The position numbers were made by a program, and so were the translations under genes. DNA of 13,956 bases. Source: an uncultured Chloroflexota bacterium (GTDB lineage: Bacteria > Chloroflexota > Chloroflexia > Chloroflexales > Roseiflexaceae). The stretch lies in NCBI GenBank assembly GCA_903871975.1, contig CAIQIY010000574.1, forward strand, positions 1-13,956, given 5' to 3'. Below are positions 6,825-13,956 of the stretch, piece by piece. The first letter of the stretch is position 1. Each line of letters begins with the position of its first letter. The notes under the pieces were generated by a model that was not told the DNA's origin, did no database searches, and worked only from the letters and a program-made list of their open reading frames with translations.

Positions 6825-6839
6825 GCCTGACGCTCCTTC

Positions 6840-8642
6840 TCAGCGACGCTGCGCGCGCAGCGCTGCCGTCGCCACTTCATCGACCGCGCCATCGCGGATC
6901 ACGACGCCATAGTGTGCTGCGGCGCTCGCCACGCTGACGAACCCGTCGATGACATCGCTGAGCACGCGGGCGGTGTCACGCTCGAGCGGATCGCCATATC
7001 CGCCACCACACGGGCTGACGGTGCGCAGCACATCACCGGCAGCGAACTTGTACGATGGAAACTTCGAGGGCAATTCGACGGGTGCGCCGCCATCGGCGGG
7101 CAAGAGCGTGACAGCGCCAGGCGTGCCTGGCAATCCGCCATCGAAGCCCCACGGTGCATACTTGTTGCCTTCGCCTTCGAGCGAGCCACGACCGTCCGAC
7201 AGAAAGCGGATGTCGCGAATCGAGCCGAGACCACCACGCCAGCGCCCCGGGCCGGCCTTGTCTTCGATCAGCTCGTAGCGCGTCACCTGCAGCGGGTAGT
7301 GGCTCTCGATGTCCTCGATCGGGTTGTTGCGCGTGTTCGCGAACAGTGTGTCGACGGCATCCATGCCATCGCGACCGTAGCGCCCGCCATAACTGCCCTC
7401 GGTGATGTCCATGTACACCCAGTAGTTCTCACCGATCAGGCCGCTGTATGCCGCCACCTTGAGATTGCCGACACCAGCGCTGATGCGCTTCGGCAGCACC
7501 GGCGCCAATGCCTTCATCAGCGTGCTCGCGACGATGTTGCCCGGGCAGAAGCGCGCGATCACCGGTGCCGGATAGATCGGATTGGCGAGGCAGCCGCGCG
7601 GCGCAACGATGCTGATCGGCCGGATGAGCCCATCGTTCTGCGGCACGTACTCCATCAACGCCGAATCCAGCAGGACGGAGCGCAGCGTGACATACAGTGC
7701 GATGTCGACGGTCCCGATCAACGGCATGTTGATCGGGCGATCATCGACCTGTGGCGAGGTGCCAGTCAGATCGATCGTCATCTCGTCGCCTGCGACCGTC
7801 ACCGACACGGCGATCCTGAGGTCCTTGCGCCGTGGATTGGGGTCGTCGAGGAACCCATCGATGTGATCCTCGGCAGCATAGGTGCCGTCGGGAATGGCGG
7901 CGATCGCCTGCCGCATCATGCGCTCCGAATAGCGCATCAGCGACTCGCTCGATGCCAGCACGGTCTCGAGGCCATACTGCTTGACCAACTCGGTATAACG
8001 CTCGGCGCCGAGGCGGCATGCGGCGACTTGGGCTTCGATGTCGCCGACGACCATGTCGGCGCTGCGGATGTTCTGGCGCAGGATGCGCCACACCTGCTCG
8101 TTGCGCCGCCCGCCTTCGTATAGCTTGATCGCCTTGAACTGCAGCCCTTCGGCGTACGCATCGACGGCATCGACGATACCGCAACTGCCGGGCGTGAGCG
8201 CGCCCAGATCGAGATGGTGCGCCGTGGTGAACGAGAAGCCGATCAGCTCGTCTCCGATGAAGATCGGCACACCGATCCCGATGTCGGGGCCATGCGATGC
8301 GCCGTAGTAGGCATGGTTGTGCATGATCACGTCGCCCGGCAGGAACTCGTCGCCGACTTCCTCCATCGCGCGAACGATGCCGCGCATGTAGCCCGGGATC
8401 GGCCCGAGCTGCAACGGCGTACTGATCGGGCATTCACACAGCTGGCGGCACATCGAGTCGAGCAGCGCGGCACCGAAATCCTCGGATTCGCGGATGATAC
8501 TGGAGTACGACATGCGCGCGAGTTTGTGTCCCATCTCGAGGGCGATATTCTCGAGCGCTCCGGCGACCACCTGGGCAGTCACCAGATCAATCTGCGGCAG
8601 GGTCACTCCCCGGGCCAACAGGCTATCATTCGGCATCGGCAT
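6840..8642 (-). CDS. hyuB: Hydantoinase B / oxoprolinase-type subunit (HyuB)
   Basis: Partner of HyuA in the ATP-dependent cyclic amidase family (hydantoinase B, 5-oxoprolinase beta part, also seen in acetone carboxylase and acetophenone carboxylase relatives). The product is 600 residues from the ATG at 8642, which sits six bases after a perfect GGAGGT. An in-frame ATG two codons later lies closer to the expected family N-terminus but has a poorer position. Family landmarks are MSYSSIIRESEDF (44-56), GDVIMHNHAYYGASHG (103-118) with clustered histidines, AHHLDLG (141-147), and the C-terminal CGGGYGDP loop. It probably binds the ring substrate and a metal while HyuA supplies the phosphotransfer. 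The gap to hyuA is 55 nt and carries a 9-bp hairpin. The gene is full length with no frameshift. Confidence 0.93.
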   Translation of the reverse strand: MPMPNDSLLARGVTLPQIDLVTAQVVAGALENIALEMGHKLARMSYSSIIRESEDFGAALLDSMCRQLCECPISTPLQLGPIPGYMRGIVRAMEEVGDEFLPGDVIMHNHAYYGASHGPDIGIGVPIFIGDELIGFSFTTAHHLDLGALTPGSCGIVDAVDAYAEGLQFKAIKLYEGGRRNEQVWRILRQNIRSADMVVGDIEAQVAACRLGAERYTELVKQYGLETVLASSESLMRYSERMMRQAIAAIPDGTYAAEDHIDGFLDDPNPRRKDLRIAVSVTVAGDEMTIDLTGTSPQVDDRPINMPLIGTVDIALYVTLRSVLLDSALMEYVPQNDGLIRPISIVAPRGCLANPIYPAPVIARFCPGNIVASTLMKALAPVLPKRISAGVGNLKVAAYSGLIGENYWVYMDITEGSYGGRYGRDGMDAVDTLFANTRNNPIEDIESHYPLQVTRYELIEDKAGPGRWRGGLGSIRDIRFLSDGRGSLEGEGNKYAPWGFDGGLPGTPGAVTLLPADGGAPVELPSKFPSYKFAAGDVLRTVSPCGGGYGDPLERDTARVLSDVIDGFVSVASAAAHYGVVIRDGAVDEVATAALRAQRR

Positions 8643-8665
8643 CAGAACACCTCCAAGGTCGTTCG

Positions 8666-8691
8666 AGTCGCGGGCGGTAGTCCCCGCGACT
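8666..8691 (-). other. Intercistronic hairpin between hyuA and hyuB
   Basis: Perfect 9-bp stem AGTCGCGGG/CCCGCGACT with an 8-nt loop, occupying half of the 55-nt gap. It ends about 11 nt before the GGAGGT of hyuB. No U-tract follows. Confidence 0.7.
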
Positions 8692-8697
8692 GCCATC

Positions 8698-10761
8698 TCA
8701 CACGCGCACCAGCAAACTGCCACTCGCATCGACGTGCGCGACGCTGCCGGGGGGCAGGATCGTCGTCGAGTCCTTCTGGAAGATGATCGCCGGACCGGCG
8801 ATGTCGGCCCCGACCGGCAACATCTCGCGCCGATAGAACGTCGTGGGAAGCTCGCGCAATTCACCATCGTGACGGAAGAAGCTGCTGCCGACCTTCAGCG
8901 TAGCGGCCGCGATGCTGCCGCCGGCCGGCGCGCTGGTGGCGCGCAGCTTGGGCAGGGCACCCACACCGACGACCCGCAGGTTGACCAGTTCGATCGGATT
9001 GCTCTCGAAGGCGTGACCGTACTCGGCGGCATGGATGTCGTGAAACTGGCGCCAGACCCCGGCGATGGCGTCGTCGTCGATGTCACCCGCCGGCAATGTG
9101 ACGCGCAATTCGTACCCCTGCCCGACGTAGCGGCAGTCGGCCATGCGCAACACCGAGATCTGTGCCTCGTCGAGGCCATCGGCGCGCAGCTGGTCGCGCA
9201 CGTCGGCCTCGATCGCTGCCAGGTCGTGGTTGAGACGCGCCAGATCGGGGGCGATGTTGAGCATGAACTGGTTGCGGATGCGATCGTACTTGAGGTCTGT
9301 GGTGAGCAGGCCGAGTGCCGATGTGATGCCGGGAAATGGCGGCACGATCACCTCGGGGATGCCGAGCGTGCGTGCGACGTCGACGGCGTGCAGCGGGCCG
9401 GCACCACCGAAGGCGACCAGCGCAAAATCACGGGGATCGTGGCCCTTCTGCACCGTCCGCGAACGAATGGCGTTGGCCATGTTGTGGTTGAGGATGGTCA
9501 GGATGGCATCGGCGGCTTCGGGTGCACTCATCGCCAGCTGGCCGGCCAGTTCGCCCACCACGCGCTGTGCATGTTCCGGCACCAGGCGCATCTCGCCACC
9601 CAGGAAGAACTCGGGGTCGAGCCGGCCAAGCACCATGTTCGCGTCGGTCACGGTCGGCTCGGCACCCCCCTTGTCGTAGCACGCCGGTCCGGGCGTCGAG
9701 CCAGCGCTGCGCGGCCCGACGCGGAAGGCGCCACCCAGGTCGACATACGCCACCGAACCACCGCCGGCGCCGATGGTGTGGATATCGATCGTCGGTACCA
9801 TCACCGGAAAGCCGGCGATCCAGGTATCGCGGGCACTGGCCTCGGCGAACCCGCGGGCCGTCACGATGCCGATGTCGGCGCTGGTGCCGCCGACGTCGAA
9901 GGTGATCAGCCGCTCGCGCCCGGCCAGCGTACCAGCGAGCGATCCGCCGAGCACGCCTGCCGCCGGGCCGCTGAGCAACAACGTGACCGGCCGGGCGGCC
10001 GACATCTCGGCCGTGGCGACGCCACCGTTCGAGCGCATCAGATGCGGTTCGGCGCGCAAGCCGGCGGCGTGCAGCCGGTCGACGAGGTTCTGGACGTACA
10101 CCTGCACCTTGGGCCCGACGAACGCATTGATCGCGGCGGTCGTGAACCGCTCGAACTCGCGGAATTGCGGAAAGATGCTGGCCGAGGTCGTCACGAAGGC
10201 TTCGGGGTATTCCTCGGCGATGATCGTGCGCACCCGCTCCTCGTGGGCGTCGTTGATGTACGAGAACAACAGACAGACCGCGATGCTGGCGACGCCGGCC
10301 GCCTTGAGCTGGTGCACGGCTGCGCGCACCTCGGCTTCGTCGAGCGGCACCAGCTCCTCGCCGCGCGGACCGATCCGGCCGTCGACGACCAGCCGGTGGC
10401 GTCGCCGCACCAGTGGCCGGTCTTGCCAGGGGATCTCCTGCATGATCGAGTAGTGCAATGGCCGCTGGTGCCGGCCGATGTGGAGAATGTCGCGATACCC
10501 CTTGTTGGTGATCAGGCCCACCTCGGCGCCGCGATGCTCGAGGAGCGCATTGGTGGCGATCGTCGTGCCATGCAACAGCTGATCGACATCGCCAGGCGTG
10601 ATGCCGGCCTGCTGACACAACTCGATCACGCCCTGTACCATGCCGATCGAAGGATCGGCCGTCGTCGTCGGCACCTTGTGCGTCCAGACCGTCCCGTCGT
10701 CGGTGTCGGCGAGGATCAGGTCGGTGAATGTCCCGCCGATGTCAACCCCTATCAGTCTCAT
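8698..10761 (-). CDS. hyuA: Hydantoinase A / oxoprolinase-type ATP-binding subunit (HyuA)
   Basis: ATPase subunit of the ATP-dependent hydantoinase/oxoprolinase family. It has the ASKHA-like phosphate loops GVDIGGTFTD (5-14) and FDVGGTSADIG (288-298), the LLSGPAAGVLGG segment (262-273), HTIGAGGGSVA (328-338), the signature GPRSAGSTPGPACY (349-362), and AFGGAGPLHA later in the chain. Length is 687 residues from the ATG at 10761. Three tandem start candidates exist (GTG 10767, ATG 10764, ATG 10761). The GGAG upstream is best spaced for 10761, where the protein begins MRLIGVD like its relatives. With hyuB it would open hydantoin, N-methylhydantoin or 5-oxoproline rings at the cost of ATP. Substrate cannot be fixed from sequence. 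Relatives are also found in acetone carboxylases, but no gamma-subunit gene is present here. Confidence 0.94.
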   Translation of the reverse strand: MRLIGVDIGGTFTDLILADTDDGTVWTHKVPTTTADPSIGMVQGVIELCQQAGITPGDVDQLLHGTTIATNALLEHRGAEVGLITNKGYRDILHIGRHQRPLHYSIMQEIPWQDRPLVRRRHRLVVDGRIGPRGEELVPLDEAEVRAAVHQLKAAGVASIAVCLLFSYINDAHEERVRTIIAEEYPEAFVTTSASIFPQFREFERFTTAAINAFVGPKVQVYVQNLVDRLHAAGLRAEPHLMRSNGGVATAEMSAARPVTLLLSGPAAGVLGGSLAGTLAGRERLITFDVGGTSADIGIVTARGFAEASARDTWIAGFPVMVPTIDIHTIGAGGGSVAYVDLGGAFRVGPRSAGSTPGPACYDKGGAEPTVTDANMVLGRLDPEFFLGGEMRLVPEHAQRVVGELAGQLAMSAPEAADAILTILNHNMANAIRSRTVQKGHDPRDFALVAFGGAGPLHAVDVARTLGIPEVIVPPFPGITSALGLLTTDLKYDRIRNQFMLNIAPDLARLNHDLAAIEADVRDQLRADGLDEAQISVLRMADCRYVGQGYELRVTLPAGDIDDDAIAGVWRQFHDIHAAEYGHAFESNPIELVNLRVVGVGALPKLRATSAPAGGSIAAATLKVGSSFFRHDGELRELPTTFYRREMLPVGADIAGPAIIFQKDSTTILPPGSVAHVDASGSLLVRV

Positions 10762-10784
10762 CATCACGCTCCATCTTGCACACT

Positions 10785-10811
10785 GACGCCGGCCCGCAAT
10801 GCCGGCGCGTC
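10785..10811 (-). other. Intercistronic hairpin between the LLM gene and hyuA
   Basis: In the 69-nt gap the mRNA forms GCCGGC/GCCGGC (6 bp, 7-nt loop), extended by GAC/GTC across a 2-nt bulge. It ends about 14 nt before the GGAG of hyuA. No U-tract follows. Confidence 0.6.
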
Positions 10812-10830
10812 GGATTGTGGTGGATCACGC

Positions 10831-11814
10831 TCAACGCGGGCCGACGCCCTGGGCGATCGTGTCGATGGCGCGCCGCAGATCGCCGACCGGGAACAGGATC
10901 GGCAGATCGACTCCGGCTGCGCGATAGTCGTCGATGCGCGCGAGGCATTCGTCGGGGGTACCGGCGATGGTGACCCGCTGGACCATTGCGTCGTCGATGA
11001 ACGGCAGCCCCGCGGGAATGCCACCTTCGGTGACGGCCCGGCGCACCCGATCGAGGAGTTCGTCGTCGAACCCCATCTCGGCGGCGATGTTCGGCATGCG
11101 TGTCATGTAGGTTGCTACCAGCGGCCGCGCGGCATCGCAGGCGGCATGCGAATCGGCGTCGGTCGAGAAGATCAGCGCCATCGAGACATCGATGTCGGCC
11201 ATGGTGCGCCCCGCGCGCTCGGCACCGCCAGCGATGCGCTGCCGCGCACGCACGACGTACTCGGGGGGCAGAAAGCCGTTGAGCATGGCGCCATCGGCCA
11301 GTTCGCCGGCCAGTTCGAGCGCTTTTGGCCCCGTGACGCCGAGATGGATCGGGATGGTGCGCCGCCACGGCTCGAATTCGAGCTGTGCGCCGGCGACCTG
11401 CAGCGTGGCACCCTGATAGTGCACCGGCTCGCCGGTCAGCAGCTGACGCTGCACCACGACGAAGTCGCGCAGCCGGCCGAGCGGTCGCTCGAAGCCGTGC
11501 CCCTGTGCAGCCAGGACCAATGGTGATCCGGTGCCGAGCCCGACGATCGCCCGCCCGGCGCTGGCCTCGTCGAGCGTGGCGAAACTGATCGCGCTCAACA
11601 CCGGGCCACGGGTGAAGACGTTCACGATCCCGGTGCCGATGCCGATCCGGCTCGTACGCGCAGCGATCGCACCGGCCGGCACAAATCCATCACGCATGAT
11701 GCGCGTCTCGGCGATCCAGACCGACTCACAGCCGGCGGCTTCGGCGAGTATCGCGAGTTCGACCATCTCGGGGACGCGCGGCGCGCCCAGAAACGCGAGT
11801 CCGTAGCGGGTCAT
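10831..11814 (-). CDS. LLM-class (luciferase-like) flavin/F420-dependent oxidoreductase
   Basis: A 327-residue TIM-barrel member of the bacterial luciferase / F420-dependent methylene-tetrahydromethanopterin reductase superfamily. Visible features are the first strand YGLAFLGAPRVPEMVELAILAEAAGCESVWIAET (4-37, split by the usual loops), RIGIGTGIVNVFTRGP (56-71), GRAIVGLGTGSP (87-98), the PIHLGVTGPKALELAGELADG region and the C-terminal AGTPDECLARIDDY motif. The ATG at 11814 is preceded by GAGGAGG at six bases. The superfamily includes RutA, a flavin enzyme that opens the uracil ring, and many F420-dependent reductases. Sequence alone does not say which cofactor is used. Its place directly before hyuA suggests it oxidises or opens a heterocycle in the same pathway, or modifies a ring before HyuAB acts. 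Eleven nt separate it from the upstream membrane-protein gene. Confidence 0.9.
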   Translation of the reverse strand: MTRYGLAFLGAPRVPEMVELAILAEAAGCESVWIAETRIMRDGFVPAGAIAARTSRIGIGTGIVNVFTRGPVLSAISFATLDEASAGRAIVGLGTGSPLVLAAQGHGFERPLGRLRDFVVVQRQLLTGEPVHYQGATLQVAGAQLEFEPWRRTIPIHLGVTGPKALELAGELADGAMLNGFLPPEYVVRARQRIAGGAERAGRTMADIDVSMALIFSTDADSHAACDAARPLVATYMTRMPNIAAEMGFDDELLDRVRRAVTEGGIPAGLPFIDDAMVQRVTIAGTPDECLARIDDYRAAGVDLPILFPVGDLRRAIDTIAQGVGPR

Positions 11815-11825
11815 CGGGTGCCTCC

Positions 11826-12518
11826 TCAACGCATCGTCGCGATCACACGGTCGGCGACGGCGACAATGCCGAATGCCGTGACAAAGCCGACGGCCATCGC
11901 GAGCGTGGCGTGGCTGCCGAGGCCGCACTGCAGCCGTGTCTGGCGCAGCAGACGCCCGATGGCGAAGCCGAGTGCGGGAATGGCGACGGCGAGGCCGAGA
12001 TCGGGCCATGGTGCGCCGGCACCGCCAACGACGAGCGGTGCCAGCAGCATGGCGCCCGCTGGTGGCAGATACACGGCCAGCGCCATCGTCGGCGTGCGTA
12101 CCAGCCCATGGATCGCTACCAGCTGGAGCAACGCCGGCGCGAGTGCGGCCGCGCTTTGCCAGCCACCTCGCCCGTGGTGCAGGCCACTCAGCACGACTGC
12201 GGCGAGCATCGCCCCCGCCAGCCATGGCTCGCCGGGCGCATCGTCTTCGGGCTGGCCACGCATTCCGGCGCCATAGCTGAGCAGCAACGCCATGCCGAGC
12301 ATGATCTGGTACAGCGGCGGCAGCGAGAGCAGCAATGGCAACGATGCCAGCCCGCCGTCGCGTACGCCTGGCAGCAATGTCGTGACGATGCTCTCGACGA
12401 GCATGCTGACAGCCACGACGGCGTGTGGCGCCTGCACGATCAACCCGGCGGCGAGTATGCCGACACCAGCGGCGTTGATCAGGCCGCGCTGCGCCATATT
12501 GGGAGGCTCCTGGCTCAT
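11826..12518 (-). CDS. Polytopic membrane protein of unknown family, candidate transporter component
   Basis: I do not recognise the family. The 230-residue product is strongly hydrophobic, with about six to eight membrane segments (roughly 12-30, 34-50, 57-82, 99-113, 121-141, 144-167, 172-191, 204-222). A polar loop GQPEDDAPGEP at 88-98 divides it into two halves. The ATG at 12518 has GGGGAG six bases upstream. It lies 34 nt after ecfT and 11 nt before the LLM gene, so it is in the same transcript as the ECF module. Its size and topology would fit a substrate-binding S component of the importer, but no clear S-component motif is visible and S genes may also lie outside the window. A simple integral membrane accessory protein is the alternative. 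Confidence 0.7.
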   Translation of the reverse strand: MSQEPPNMAQRGLINAAGVGILAAGLIVQAPHAVVAVSMLVESIVTTLLPGVRDGGLASLPLLLSLPPLYQIMLGMALLLSYGAGMRGQPEDDAPGEPWLAGAMLAAVVLSGLHHGRGGWQSAAALAPALLQLVAIHGLVRTPTMALAVYLPPAGAMLLAPLVVGGAGAPWPDLGLAVAIPALGFAIGRLLRQTRLQCGLGSHATLAMAVGFVTAFGIVAVADRVIATMR

Positions 12519-12552
12519 CGCGTGCTCCCCTCGCTCGGGCGATACGCCGCGC

Positions 12553-13398
12553 CTAGAAGAACGCATTCGGCGCGAAGACGCCGGTGATGCGCAGCACGAT
12601 CGCTGCAGCCAGCAATCCCAGCCACGTGATGATCAGCAGCCAGTCGAGTGGCCGCAACTGGATGTCGCGATACAACACGCGCTCGACGCCGGTCTCTTCG
12701 GGAAAGCTGAACCCACGCAGCTCCATGCTGAGCGCGATGTTCTGACTGCGGTTGAGTGCGCCCAGCCCGAGCGGTATGGCCGAGATGCTCATGCCGCGCG
12801 CCAGCCGCACCGGATTCATGCCGTTGAGCAGATCGCAGCCGCGCGCCTGCAATGCCTCGCGGATGGTGGTGTATTCCTCTTGCAACAGCGGGTAGAAGCG
12901 CATGCCGAACGCGAACATGAATGCCCCCTTGTATGGCAGCCCCGCCCGGTACATCGAGAGCCCCCAGGTGAACGGCTCGGTGGTGAACGAGAACAACAGG
13001 AAACACATGCCCATCGCTGCGATGCGGAACCCGATCTCGAAGCCCCGAACCATGCCGTTCATCGAGGCGGCGCCGAGCACGGCGACGTCGGCCGGGGCGA
13101 AGCATGGGCAGGCATTGAGGAAGAACGTGTGGGCAAACGCGATGCCCAGGATGATCGGTGCCAGATAGATCAGGAAGATCGCATACTCGGCTGGACTGAT
13201 GCGTGCCACGCCCCAGATCAGCGCGATGATGATGACGCACATGATCAACGGTGTTGGGACCGGAACGCCGCCGAGGACGACCGGTGAGGGCAACAGGAAT
13301 GCCAGCACCAGATACGACAGCGTGAAGATCAGCTTGGTCCTGGGATCGAGCCGGTGCAGCCAGGTTTCGTAGCCCGAGTACGAATAAATACCGCTCAT
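12553..13398 (-). CDS. ecfT: ECF-type ABC transporter transmembrane protein EcfT
   Basis: Scaffold membrane subunit that couples the ATPases to a substrate-binding S component in energy-coupling-factor vitamin/metal/nutrient importers. The 281-residue protein begins with the family-typical LHRLDPRTKLIF (14-25). It has membrane segments at about 24-42, 50-64, 72-92, 125-140 and 252-272. The coupling-helix motif EALQARGCDL is at 181-190 and a second one, SMELRGFSF (LRG in place of ARG), at 224-232. The ATG at 13398 overlaps the ATPase stop (ATGA), so the two are translationally coupled. CbiQ of cobalt transporters and YkoC of the HMP transporter are relatives. The link to hydantoin catabolism comes from operon position only. 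Confidence 0.93.
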   Translation of the reverse strand: MSGIYSYSGYETWLHRLDPRTKLIFTLSYLVLAFLLPSPVVLGGVPVPTPLIMCVIIIALIWGVARISPAEYAIFLIYLAPIILGIAFAHTFFLNACPCFAPADVAVLGAASMNGMVRGFEIGFRIAAMGMCFLLFSFTTEPFTWGLSMYRAGLPYKGAFMFAFGMRFYPLLQEEYTTIREALQARGCDLLNGMNPVRLARGMSISAIPLGLGALNRSQNIALSMELRGFSFPEETGVERVLYRDIQLRPLDWLLIITWLGLLAAAIVLRITGVFAPNAFF

Positions 13399-13956
13399 CG
13401 CACCAGCCTTTCGTGCATCATGGTCGCTGCTTCATCGACATTCAGCGGCGGGGGAACCATGCCGAGCTCGAGTGCGAGCTGTGTGATCGACGGCGGCTTG
13501 ACGAAGGTGGTCGCCAGCACATCGCGTTGTGCGAACACGTCGCGGGGTGTACCATCGAGGAGCACCTCGCCACGACACATCGCGACCACGCGATCGCAGT
13601 ATTCGGCCGCCAGCGCCATGGCATGCGTGATCGTGATGATCGTTGTGCCATCCTGGTCGCGCAATCGCGTGAGCAACTCCATGACTGCGCGCGCGTGGCG
13701 TGGATCCTGGCCAGTCGTCGGCTCATCGACGATCAGTGCATCGGGCTGCAACACCGCGATGCAGGCGATCGCCAGACGCTGCTTGTTGCCCAGCGACAGC
13801 CGGAACGGATGGAGGTCGCGCTGCTCCCACAGATCAAGCATGCGCAGCATCGCTTCGACGCGTTCGGCGACGTCGGCTGGCGCGATGCCCTGGTACTCGA
13901 GGCTGAACGCTACCTCGTCGTACACCGACTGGCGAAACAATTGCGTCGACGGGTTC
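13395..13956 (-). CDS. ecfA: ECF transporter ATP-binding protein (5' part outside window)
   Basis: ABC ATPase energising the ECF importer. The window holds the C-terminal 186 residues; the Walker A part lies beyond the right edge. Visible are the Q-loop region NPSTQLFRQSVYDEVAF (from residue 1 of the visible part, Gln 5), an ABC signature LSLGNKQR (53-60) where the usual LSGG is altered to LSLG, Walker B and D-loop ALIVDEPTTGQD (73-84 of the visible part), and the switch histidine in ITITHAM (111). The LSLG form resembles the second half of double-ATPase ECF proteins of the YkoD type, so this may be the C-terminal half of a two-domain protein rather than a separate gene. The stop overlaps the ecfT start by 4 nt. 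Confidence 0.92.
   Translation of the reverse strand, partial: NPSTQLFRQSVYDEVAFSLEYQGIAPADVAERVEAMLRMLDLWEQRDLHPFRLSLGNKQRLAIACIAVLQPDALIVDEPTTGQDPRHARAVMELLTRLRDQDGTTIITITHAMALAAEYCDRVVAMCRGEVLLDGTPRDVFAQRDVLATTFVKPPSITQLALELGMVPPPLNVDEAATMMHERLVR

Noticed and set aside
8494..11526. A plus-strand open frame of 1010 codons opposite hyuB, hyuA and the LLM gene
   Set aside because: It lies antisense to three clearly functional genes, translates to Arg/His/Asp/Gly-rich sequence without domains, and is the expected by-product of GC-rich codon use. Similar antisense frames occur opposite other genes here (3248-3739, 4010-4756, 4671-5828, 5859-6830, 6912-8123, 12292-13287).

Overview
The window is a GC-rich bacterial stretch in which every gene I can support is read from the minus strand. 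SmpB, a split ATPase/VWA metal chelatase, an LLM-class flavoenzyme and hydantoinase genes together look most like Chloroflexota (Thermomicrobia-like or a relative). That assignment is an impression from protein style, not a computed placement.

Left part (about 1-1900): a putative cobalt- or magnesium-chelatase locus. An AAA+ ATPase gene (635-1729) is followed by a VWA-domain gene (638 down to the left edge, incomplete). The ATPase reading frame ends three codons after a run of ten A on the mRNA that contains a textbook A AAA AAG slippery heptamer. A -1 shift there joins the ATPase directly to the VWA domain. The locus probably makes two proteins from one message: a short ATPase (I-type) and a long ATPase-VWA fusion (D-type). 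A good sigma70-type promoter (1865-1893) and a 129-nt structured leader precede it. About 500 bases further upstream (1894-2398) hold no gene I can support.

Middle (2399-2920): smpB with its own extended -10 promoter. It separates the chelatase locus from the large operon.

Right part (3062-13956): one long, tightly packed operon read from right to left. In transcription order it encodes an ECF-type ABC ATPase (5' end outside the window), EcfT, a polytopic membrane protein of unknown family, an LLM-class flavin/F420 oxidoreductase, HyuA and HyuB (ATP-dependent hydantoinase/oxoprolinase type), a hydantoin racemase, an M20-type N-carbamoyl-amino-acid amidohydrolase, a small DHCW-motif cupin, and a zinc cyclic amidohydrolase (hydantoinase/dihydropyrimidinase). 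Together they suggest import and complete breakdown of a cyclic ureide such as a 5-substituted hydantoin, dihydropyrimidine or N-methylhydantoin: uptake, racemisation, ring opening by two unrelated routes, and hydrolysis of the N-carbamoyl product to amino acid, CO2 and ammonia. The three longest gaps between the catabolic genes each carry a strong perfect-stem hairpin just upstream of the next ribosome binding site.

The points most worth a second look are the predicted programmed frameshift in the chelatase locus, the hybrid hydantoin operon with both ATP-dependent and zinc-dependent ring-opening enzymes plus an ECF importer and LLM enzyme, and the repeated intercistronic hairpins.
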